A stretch of DNA of 5,016 bases from assembly GCA_946482045.1 (NCBI GenBank), contig CAMLPZ010000295.1:1-5016 (forward strand). Direction: 5' to 3'. The position numbers were made by a program, and so were the translations under genes. The notes below the pieces were generated by a model that worked only from the letters and a program-made list of their open reading frames with translations, was not told where the DNA came from and did no database searches. This DNA comes from an uncultured Asticcacaulis sp. GTDB taxonomy: Bacteria; Pseudomonadota; Alphaproteobacteria; Caulobacterales; Caulobacteraceae. Shown piece after piece: positions 1 to 5,016 of this stretch; position 1 is the stretch's first letter, and each line of letters begins with the position of its first letter.

Positions 1-2339
1 GCCTGGAGCACATCCTGGTCGATGAGGCGCAGGACACGTCCGAAGACCAGTGGGCGATCGTCGGCGCCCTGACCGATGAGTTTTTCTCGGGCCATGGCCG
101 CACCTCGATGACCCGCACCGTCTTTGCCGTTGGTGACGAAAAGCAGTCGATCTATGGCTTCCAGGGCGCGGAACCGTCGCAGTTCCTCGAACAGGGCCAG
201 CGTTACAAACAGGTGATCGATGCCGCCGGAGAGAGGTTCGTGGCGCCGCAGCTGACGCAAAGCTGGCGCTCGCTGCCGCAGGTGCTGGGGTTTGTCGATA
301 CCGTCTTCTACCGGCCGGACTTGGCCGAAGCGCTAAACTTTACCGGCAAAGTCATTGTCCACGAGGCGCGCCGCTCCGAGGCGCCGGCCTGTGTCGAGCT
401 GTGGCCGCAGGTCCTGCCGATCGACGCGGCGGAACGCGACGCCGACGACCTCTATGAAGCGCGCGCCGTCGATGATCCGGGCCAAGCCCATCCGGCCAAG
501 CGGCTGGCGCGGCAGTTGGCGGCGACCATCGCCGATGAGATCGCCGCGGGCCGCAGCGTCTGGGACCGCGCCAAGCGCACCCGCCGGCCGCTGCACGCCG
601 GCGATATCCTGATCCTGGTGCGCAAGCGTGACATCCTGTTCGAACACATCATCCGGGAACTGAAGGTCGCCGGTGTCGCGGTCTCGGGTGCCGACCGGCT
701 GAAGCTGGGTGAGCATATCGCTTTTCAGGATCTGCGCGCTCTGATGCGCTTCTGTCTCCAGCCGAAGGACGACCTGGCACTCGCCTGCGTGCTTAGAAGC
801 CCGCTGTGCGATGTCAGCGAAGACGAACTGTTCCGGCTTTCGTACGGCCGCCGCACTTCGTTGTGGGGTGCGTTGATCGATGCAGGCGGCGAAGAGGGTC
901 CGATCGCCGATGCGCGCATCCTGTTGCTGTGGGCGGTAAATGCCTCCAACCGCCTGCCGGCGTTTGACTTCCTGTCGCGTGTGCTGAACCGCCGCGATGG
1001 CGCCGGACGCAGCATGAAGCAGCGCTTCCTGACGCGGCTGGGCGACGAATGCGAAGACGTGCTGGAAGAAACCCTGCAACTGGCGCTCAAGGCCGAGGGC
1101 GCGGGCGCCAACAGCCTGTCGGAATGCCTGGACCTGTTCGAGTTTAACGCCTCAGAAATCAAGCGTGAGCAGGAAGAAGGTGGCCGCAGCGTCCGGGTGA
1201 TGACGGTCCACGGCTCCAAGGGGCTTGAGGCGCCGTGGGTCATCCTGCCGATCGCGCCCCAGCACAAGTCGTCGCGGCGCGAAGAGCTGTTGCTGACCGA
1301 TCCGGATGGTCGGCTCTACCTCTGCATCGGTGGCCGTAAATGCGATGTCCCGGCCATTACCGATATCCGCAACGCGTCGGCGCTGAAGGACGACCAGGAA
1401 AGCTTGCGTCTCTTCTATGTCGCTCTGACGCGCGCCCGCGATCGCCTGACCCTGTGCGCCTATGCCGGCAAGCGCGCCGCACCGGTCGCCAATTTCCCCG
1501 GCTGGTACGACCTGGCGCGCGATGCCTTTGGCCGCATGGTTACGCAGGACGAGCCGATGAAACTGGTCGCACCTTTTGATGACGCCGAACAGACGGAAGA
1601 GGCGGTAATCCAGGTGTTTGGCGAACGCGCGCGCCTGGTGCCCGCCGAAGCGCGCGTCGTTCCGGCCCAGGTCAAGCTGCCTGAATGGGTCACCGCGCTT
1701 GTCGCGCAAGCCGATATTGAATCCGAACGCTGGCAGGCGATCTCACAGATGGGTGACGAGGACCGCGAAGCCGATGAGCCTGCGCCATCACCGCTCGAAA
1801 CCGCCAATGGTATCGGCCGCTATCGGCGCGGCAACCTGATCCACAAGCTGTTCGAAATGCTGCCGGATGTCTCGCCGGACATGCGCGAAGCCGTGGCGCG
1901 CCGTTTTCTGAACCGCCAGACCGATCTCAATGACGACCAGCGCACCGAAATGCGCCAGGCGGTCATGACCGTGCTCAATGACGATCGTTTTGCCGAAGCC
2001 TTTGGGCCAGCCTCGCGCGCCGAAGTCGCCCTGGCTGGCCAGATCGGCGAGACCGAGGCTGGCGCGGCCATCATGCTGTCGGGCCGCATCGACCGCCTGG
2101 TCGTCACGCCGTATCGCGTTCTGGTCATCGACTATAAATCCAATCGCCCGGCGCCTGATCGCGCCGAAGACGCCGCCGTCGCCTATCAGCGCCAGATGGC
2201 TGGCTATGTGGCGCTGCTGCGCGGCATCTATCCCGAACGAAAAGTGGAGGCCGCGCTTTTGTGGACCGATGGTCCCAAGCTCACGCCCTTAAGTGAGACC
2301 TTAGTAAATCTCAGGCTTGCCGAAATTCTGTCACGTTGA
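1..2339 (+). CDS. addA: AddA, helicase-nuclease subunit of the AddAB double-strand break repair complex (5' end missing)
   Basis: AddA is the UvrD-like (SF1A) helicase plus nuclease subunit of AddAB, the alphaproteobacterial counterpart of RecBCD, which unwinds and resects broken DNA ends before RecA loading. The window holds 778 residues, beginning inside helicase motif II; the Walker A part lies upstream, and family members are about 1,150-1,200 residues. Visible in order are motif II DEAQD (21-35), motif III GDEKQSIYGFQGA (about 129-170), motif IV LTQSWRS (252-272), motif V MTVHGSKGLE (1197-1229) and motif VI LFYVALTRARDR (1410-1445). The C-terminal RecB-type nuclease is complete: histidine in GNLIHKL (codon 1842), Asp in GRIDRL (codon 2091), the D-x-K pair in VIDYKS (codons 2130 and 2136) and YQRQMAGY (2184-2207). 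So both helicase and nuclease should be active. The ATG at 108 is not the start, because motif II lies in frame ahead of it. addB is expected upstream. The reading frame is unbroken. Confidence 0.96.
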   Translation, partial: LEHILVDEAQDTSEDQWAIVGALTDEFFSGHGRTSMTRTVFAVGDEKQSIYGFQGAEPSQFLEQGQRYKQVIDAAGERFVAPQLTQSWRSLPQVLGFVDTVFYRPDLAEALNFTGKVIVHEARRSEAPACVELWPQVLPIDAAERDADDLYEARAVDDPGQAHPAKRLARQLAATIADEIAAGRSVWDRAKRTRRPLHAGDILILVRKRDILFEHIIRELKVAGVAVSGADRLKLGEHIAFQDLRALMRFCLQPKDDLALACVLRSPLCDVSEDELFRLSYGRRTSLWGALIDAGGEEGPIADARILLLWAVNASNRLPAFDFLSRVLNRRDGAGRSMKQRFLTRLGDECEDVLEETLQLALKAEGAGANSLSECLDLFEFNASEIKREQEEGGRSVRVMTVHGSKGLEAPWVILPIAPQHKSSRREELLLTDPDGRLYLCIGGRKCDVPAITDIRNASALKDDQESLRLFYVALTRARDRLTLCAYAGKRAAPVANFPGWYDLARDAFGRMVTQDEPMKLVAPFDDAEQTEEAVIQVFGERARLVPAEARVVPAQVKLPEWVTALVAQADIESERWQAISQMGDEDREADEPAPSPLETANGIGRYRRGNLIHKLFEMLPDVSPDMREAVARRFLNRQTDLNDDQRTEMRQAVMTVLNDDRFAEAFGPASRAEVALAGQIGETEAGAAIMLSGRIDRLVVTPYRVLVIDYKSNRPAPDRAEDAAVAYQRQMAGYVALLRGIYPERKVEAALLWTDGPKLTPLSETLVNLRLAEILSR

Positions 2340-2342
2340 TTT

Positions 2343-2368
2343 TTGACACGGCGACAATTACATATTCG
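2343..2368 (+). promoter_or_regulatory. Possible housekeeping sigma promoter for trxA
   Basis: A perfect TTGACA (2343-2348) starts three bases after the addA stop codon. The best -10 candidates downstream, TATTCG at 2363-2368 or the overlapping ACATATTC at 2360-2367, are poor matches. Their spacing (11-14 bases) is short for E. coli but near the range described for Caulobacter housekeeping promoters. The stretch 2353-2367 is also clearly more A/T-rich than its surroundings. It lies 44 bases or more ahead of the trxA start, leaving room for a short leader. I infer that trxA may be transcribed independently of addA, but the weak -10 keeps this tentative. Confidence 0.38.
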
Positions 2369-2397
2369 TCAAGAGAGTGAGAGCGGCAGATGCCGCG

Positions 2398-2403
2398 AAA
2401 GGA
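2398..2403 (+). promoter_or_regulatory. Ribosome binding site deciding the trxA start
   Basis: The purine run AAAGGA, continuing into AA, lies about 8 bases ahead of the ATG at 2412. It supports that ATG over the in-frame TTG at 2343, which would add 23 residues with no counterpart in thioredoxins and would begin inside the candidate -35 element. Confidence 0.7.
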
Positions 2404-2411
2404 AAGCCATC

Positions 2412-2738
2412 ATGGGCACCCACAAGATTACCGACGAATCGTTTGAAGCCGACGTGCTGAAGTCCGACACCCCCGTTCTGGTCGACTTCTGGGCGGAATG
2501 GTGCGGCCCGTGTAAGCAGATCGCGCCGATCCTGGAAGAAGTCGCCGAAGGTCTGGGCGAAAAGGTCAAGATTGCCAAGCTCAACATCGAAGACTCGCCG
2601 ATGACCCCGTCGCGTTTCGGCGTGCGCGGTATTCCGACCATGATCCTGTTCAAGAATGGCCAGATGACCTCAATGAAGGTCGGCGCCATGCCGAAGGCGA
2701 AGCTTTTGGAGTGGCTAGGAGAGAACTCGATCGCCTGA
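2412..2738 (+). CDS. trxA: Thioredoxin 1 (TrxA), cytoplasmic protein disulfide reductase
   Basis: This 108-residue protein has the usual length of a single-domain thioredoxin and no signal peptide, so it acts in the cytoplasm. It reduces disulfides in client proteins such as ribonucleotide reductase and peroxiredoxins, and is itself recharged by thioredoxin reductase. The active site WCGPCK spans residues 30-35, with nucleophilic Cys31 and resolving Cys34. The strand ahead of it (PVLVDFWAEW) carries the conserved buried Asp25. The cis-proline lies in RGIPTMILFKNG, as Pro75. All catalytic elements are present. The start is set by a good ribosome binding site and by family length. The gene follows addA on the same strand after a 72-base gap, so it may be read both by read-through and from its own promoter. 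A repeat hairpin begins five bases after its stop. Confidence 0.97.
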   Translation: MGTHKITDESFEADVLKSDTPVLVDFWAEWCGPCKQIAPILEEVAEGLGEKVKIAKLNIEDSPMTPSRFGVRGIPTMILFKNGQMTSMKVGAMPKAKLLEWLGENSIA

Positions 2739-2743
2739 TCTTT

Positions 2744-2769
2744 CCTTCTCCCTGCTTGCGGGGAGAAGG
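2744..2769 (+). terminator. Hairpin after trxA, possible transcription stop without a U-tract
   Basis: CCTTCTCCCTGC pairs with GCGGGGAGAAGG (one T-G pair) around a very tight loop, giving a stem of 11-12 pairs that begins five bases after the trxA stop codon. There is no run of T after it on either strand, so it is not a standard intrinsic terminator. It could still pause polymerase, protect the mRNA 3' end or work with Rho. It is the left arm of the larger repeat, so termination may be incidental. Confidence 0.35.
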
Positions 2770-2852
2770 TGGCCCAACGGGCCGGATGAGGGGCAGAAAC
2801 TCTTTCCGCGGATGCGGTCCTTCCGATTGCCCCTCACCCTAGCCGATCGTTG

Positions 2853-2871
2853 GCGAAAGCTATACTTTCGC
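2853..2871. repeat. Hairpin in an apparent insert within the composite repeat
   Basis: GCGAAAG (2853-2859) and CTTTCGC (2865-2871) form a perfect seven-pair stem with the loop CTATA. The segment has lower G+C than the rest of the repeat. The heptamer GCTATAC occurs twice here, at 2859-2865 and 2876-2882, the second copy running into the right arm. The left half of the larger repeat has no matching partner for this segment, so it looks like a later insertion or a variant module. Its role is unknown. Confidence 0.5.
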
Positions 2872-2903
2872 TGGTGCTATACCCCGCAAGCGGGGAGAGG
2901 GGA

Positions 2904-4205
2904 CTAAGTCGGCCAGGTCTCGGGCGACATCGCCAGGACATCGCCGGCCAGGTAGAGCGAGCCGCAGATGAGCACGCGATGCGCTTCCGGGCTTAGCGTT
3001 TGAATGACACCTAGAGGGCTTGAGGCGGCGACCGCTTCGAGCCCTTTGTTGTGTGCAGCGACGACAAGGTCTGCTGCCGCGATGGCGGCGTCCGACGAAA
3101 AGCCGACGCAGGCGAATTGCGCGTCGAGGCCCTCGAACGACGAGAAGAACTCGCCCGCATCCTTGGTGTTGATCAGGCCGCAGATAACCTGCAACGGCTT
3201 GGGGTCGCGTGCCTGCAGGCCGTCGATAAAACTGCGCAAGGCGCGTGCGGCATGCGGGTTGTGCCCACCGTCTAGCCACAGTTCCGAGGCTGTGTTGGGC
3301 AGAGCGTTGAACAGAGGCCCGGCCTTGATCTGTTGCAGGCGCCCCGGCCAGCTAACGGTTTGCAGGCCTTTGTCGATGGCTTCGGGTGTCAGGCCCAGCA
3401 TCAGCGCCGCCTTGATCGCCACGCCCGCATTGGCGATTTGATGCTCGCCGGCAAGGCGCGGCAGCGACAGGTCGTAGAGCGCATCCTCGTCCTGAAACAC
3501 CAATCGTCCGTGTTCGGACCATGCATCGAAGCCTTCACCCATGGTGATGAGCGTAACGCCCAGTTTCAGCGCCTGTCGTTCCAGAGAGGCGGCCGCTTCA
3601 TCGCGTTGGCGCGCCGATAGGGCAGGTGTGCCGCGCTTGAAGATACCGGCCTTTTGGCGGGCGATCTGGTTCAGTTCGTCGCCGAGAAAGCCCTGATGAT
3701 CGTAGTCGATCGGCGTGATGATGGTCAGCTTCGGATGCGTGACAATATTGGTCGCATCAAGCATCCCGCCAAGCCCGGTTTCCAACAGGAGCAGATCGGC
3801 CGGTGTTTCTGAAAACGCCAGGAAGGCCGCGGCTGTCGTGGATTCGAAAAAGGTCAGGGGCTGGCCGGCATTGGCCTCCTCGACGCGGTTGAGCACATCG
3901 GTCAGATAGTCATCGTCGATCAGCTTGCCGGCCAGCCGGATGCGCTCAGCAAAGCGCACAAGGTGCGGCGAGGTATAAACGTGAACGCGCAACCCTTGCG
4001 CCTCCGCCATGGCGCGCAAATAGGCCAGGGTCGATCCCTTGCCGTTGGTGCCGGCGATGTGGACGACCGGCGGCAGTTTGTCCTGCGGATTGCCCAGCGC
4101 CGCGCACACCCTGAGCATGCGATCGAGATTGAGATCGATCAGCTTGGGATGCAGCGCTTTCAGCCGTTCCAGCGGCGCGTCGAAGGGCAGGAGGCGGTCG
4201 GTCAT
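2904..4205 (-). CDS. folC: FolC, bifunctional folylpolyglutamate synthase / dihydrofolate synthase
   Basis: This 433-residue ATP-dependent ligase of the Mur ligase family has the usual length for FolC. It acts in the cytoplasm, joining glutamate to folates and, in most bacteria, to dihydropteroate to make dihydrofolate. Visible motifs are the P-loop GTNGKGST (residues 52-59), TSPHL with ERIR (78-90), FFESTTAAAF (119-128), LLETGLGGMLDATN (140-153), DYDHQGFLG (166-174) and QKAGIFK (183-189), where Lys184 is the expected carbamylated residue. Then come GEHQIANA (252-259), WPGRLQ (285-290) and, in the C-terminal domain, LDGGHNPHAA (310-319). The start is the ATG at 4205. An in-frame TTG at 4259 would add 18 residues encoded by a palindromic repeat, so I rejected it. 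The ribosome binding site at 4205 is weak. In related genomes folC often follows accD; here a TraB-like gene lies upstream. The QK in place of the more usual EK before AGI is a minor variation. Confidence 0.95.
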   Translation of the reverse strand: MTDRLLPFDAPLERLKALHPKLIDLNLDRMLRVCAALGNPQDKLPPVVHIAGTNGKGSTLAYLRAMAEAQGLRVHVYTSPHLVRFAERIRLAGKLIDDDYLTDVLNRVEEANAGQPLTFFESTTAAAFLAFSETPADLLLLETGLGGMLDATNIVTHPKLTIITPIDYDHQGFLGDELNQIARQKAGIFKRGTPALSARQRDEAAASLERQALKLGVTLITMGEGFDAWSEHGRLVFQDEDALYDLSLPRLAGEHQIANAGVAIKAALMLGLTPEAIDKGLQTVSWPGRLQQIKAGPLFNALPNTASELWLDGGHNPHAARALRSFIDGLQARDPKPLQVICGLINTKDAGEFFSSFEGLDAQFACVGFSSDAAIAAADLVVAAHNKGLEAVAASSPLGVIQTLSPEAHRVLICGSLYLAGDVLAMSPETWPT

Positions 4206-4220
4206 GCGGCAGGCTTTAAA

Positions 4221-4265
4221 GCATGCTCCGAAAAAGTGGAAACCGGTTTTTCGGGCCAAGCATGC
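4221..4265. repeat. Palindromic intergenic repeat upstream of folC
   Basis: The element is bounded by GCATGC at 4221-4226 and again at 4260-4265. Inside, CCGAAAAA (4228-4235) pairs exactly with TTTTTCGG (4247-4254), with AGTGGAAACCGG between them. From general knowledge, sequences with GCATG, CCGAAAA, GTGGAAACCGG and TTTTCGG are a very common short repeat in Rhizobiales and Caulobacterales intergenic regions. This copy is complete and has both outer arms. It fills half of the 95-base gap between the TraB-like gene and folC. On the - strand it is open in the folC frame and reads as an 18-codon extension of folC. It may act as an RNA hairpin between the two genes. I see no clear folC promoter in the gap. 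Confidence 0.8.
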
Positions 4266-4300
4266 GACCAGTAAAAAATCTGGTTAAACCGGCCTGTCCA

Positions 4301-5016
4301 TCACATCTCCGGTTCGGAAATGTCGTCGCCCTTGGCCTTGAGGCGTTCGAGGGCGCCATCGGGCCGTAGCAGCACGCTCAACGGCACGGCGATGACGCTC
4401 TTGCCAGGTTTTGACAACGCCGCGTCGATGGCGGAAACCGTGTCGTCAGTAGCCCGATCCAACATGGCACGGGTTGACGATGCGCCTTCCAGGCAGGCCA
4501 GGGTCGCGGAGCTGGGGGAATTGGCGCGCGCGGTCAGAAGGTCGGCGTTGGCCCAGGCGGTCATGGCCTTTTGTGCGTGGCCAACGGCGAAATCGATCTC
4601 GTTCAGTGTCGAAGCCACGCAGGCATTTCTGGCCTCTTTGCTCATGTCGCCCAGCTTGCCGATCAGGTTGGATGCCGAATATTTCGCCACGGGCCTCATC
4701 GGTGTCATGCGGTCGCGCGCCATGAAGATCAGCATCTTTTCCGGATCATTGGTGCTAAGGCCGTGCTTTTCGTAGACGTCCTCGCGCAGCTTCATGACGG
4801 CATAAACGGGCGAGTAGTCCTTGTAATCCTTGGGGTCGAGACCGTTCTTTTCGGCAATGCGCCAGAACTTGCCGCCCATCTTCCCGGGCAAGACGTCGTA
4901 GAGGGACTTAAAGGGGCCATTGCCCTTGGCGAACTGCCAGCGGGTAAAGGCAATGGGGCCCGCCTTGGCTTCGGGTCCGGTCAGCAGCACATTGGCGCGG
5001 TCGAGAATTTTGCCCA
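4301..5016 (-). CDS. Probable TraB/GumN-family protein (5' end missing)
   Basis: The reading frame is open to the right edge, giving 237 visible residues; the first ones read GKILDRANVLLTGPEAKAG. The GTG at 4990 is internal, since coding continues upstream. The arrangement resembles the C-terminal part of TraB/GumN proteins (PF01963): an ADVLL-like strand segment, then a pair of cysteines (visible residues 132 and 174) flanking a helix with AWANADLL. A closing TVSAIDAALSKPGKSVIAVP segment is followed by GALERLKAKGD. Such families often have a periplasmic or lipoprotein N-terminus, but none can be seen here, and no membrane segment is visible. Biochemical function is unsettled for bacterial members; some TraB relatives are proposed metalloproteases. 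The GxGHL-type motif usually near the C-terminus is replaced by VPLSVLL. The gene runs in the same direction as folC, 95 bases upstream. Assignment rests on remembered family pattern, so it is moderate. Confidence 0.6.
   Translation of the reverse strand, partial: GKILDRANVLLTGPEAKAGPIAFTRWQFAKGNGPFKSLYDVLPGKMGGKFWRIAEKNGLDPKDYKDYSPVYAVMKLREDVYEKHGLSTNDPEKMLIFMARDRMTPMRPVAKYSASNLIGKLGDMSKEARNACVASTLNEIDFAVGHAQKAMTAWANADLLTARANSPSSATLACLEGASSTRAMLDRATDDTVSAIDAALSKPGKSVIAVPLSVLLRPDGALERLKAKGDDISEPEM

Larger units (their letters stand above)
2742..2903. repeat. Composite intergenic palindromic repeat between the convergent trxA and folC genes
   Basis: The gap between the two stop codons is almost entirely one imperfect palindrome. 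The outer arms, 2742-2763 and 2882-2903, are reverse complements at 19 of 22 positions, and the three differences are all C/T changes. An inner pair, TGAGGGGC (2787-2794) and GCCCCTCA (2829-2836), is perfect. Each part also folds on itself: 2744-2769, GGCCC-AAC-GGGCC (2771-2783), CCGC-GGAT-GCGG (2806-2817) and CCCCGC-AA-GCGGGG without its loop spacing (2882-2895). From general knowledge, elements with CTCCCCGCTTGCGGGGAGA ends and a GGCCCAACGGGCC core are scattered between genes in many alphaproteobacteria. That makes this a dispersed, non-coding element rather than a gene. Its right end abuts the folC stop codon. No open reading frame of note lies in it. Confidence 0.85.

Noticed and set aside
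333..1079. A 248-codon open frame on the - strand opposite addA
   Set aside because: The + strand frame here carries conserved AddA sequence. The reverse frame is low-complexity R/Q/A-rich and has no recognisable motif, which is typical of shadow frames in high-GC DNA.
1152..1709. A 185-codon open frame on the - strand opposite helicase motifs V and VI
   Set aside because: It lies antisense to the best conserved part of AddA and has no independent start signal or family pattern.
2343..2411. Upstream TTG start for trxA adding 23 residues
   Set aside because: The extension has no thioredoxin counterpart, lacks a ribosome binding site and overlaps the candidate -35 element; the ATG at 2412 has a good site.
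2859..2882. TATAGC boxes on the - strand in the repeat as a possible promoter
   Set aside because: No properly spaced -35 is visible, and the transcript would run antisense into trxA with no gene to serve. The bases are better explained by the direct repeat and hairpin.
2860..3279. A 139-codon - strand frame overlapping the 3' end of folC
   Set aside because: It is a shifted frame over conserved FolC sequence, rich in arginine and without motif support. It also runs through the palindromic repeat.
4267..4290. Possible intrinsic terminator for the TraB-like gene: T6 on the - strand at 4278-4273 after GGTTTAACC
   Set aside because: The stem before the T-run is only 3-4 A/T-containing pairs. 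The alternative ACCAG/CTGGT fold puts the T-run in the loop. Too weak to call.
1..5016. Search by eye for CRISPR repeats, tRNA, transposase, toxin-antitoxin or defence genes
   Set aside because: No evenly spaced repeats, no cloverleaf with a CCA-type end and no such protein motifs were seen. All sequence over 165 bases long is taken up by the four genes.

Overview
This is an ordinary high-GC chromosomal stretch that fits an alphaproteobacterium, most likely Caulobacterales (Asticcacaulis- or Caulobacter-like). The reasons are codon use dominated by G/C third positions, an AddA-type rather than RecB-type helicase-nuclease, the neighbourhood addA-trxA next to a convergent folC, and two intergenic palindromic repeats of types common in alphaproteobacterial genomes. 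The genus is an inference; no rRNA or other marker is present.

Layout. On the + strand, 1-2339 is the C-terminal two thirds of addA (its N-terminus lies off the left edge). After 72 bases with a possible promoter comes a complete thioredoxin gene, trxA (2412-2738). On the - strand, reading from the right edge, is the 3' part of a probable TraB/GumN-family gene (5016-4301). A 95-base gap holding a palindromic repeat follows, then a complete folC (4205-2904). The two gene pairs converge on a 165-base gap (2739-2903) filled almost entirely by a composite palindromic repeat, which probably helps stop transcription from both sides.

Functions. AddA, with AddB (not in the window), resects double-strand breaks and loads recombination. 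TrxA is the general cytoplasmic disulfide reductant. FolC adds glutamate to folates and/or makes dihydrofolate. The TraB-like protein has no assigned reaction. These are housekeeping genes sharing a neighbourhood rather than one pathway. I see no defence system, phage, transposase, CRISPR or RNA gene. The points worth a second look are the two repeats, an apparent interruption inside one of them, a start-codon question they raise for folC, and the missing C-terminal histidine motif in the TraB-like protein.
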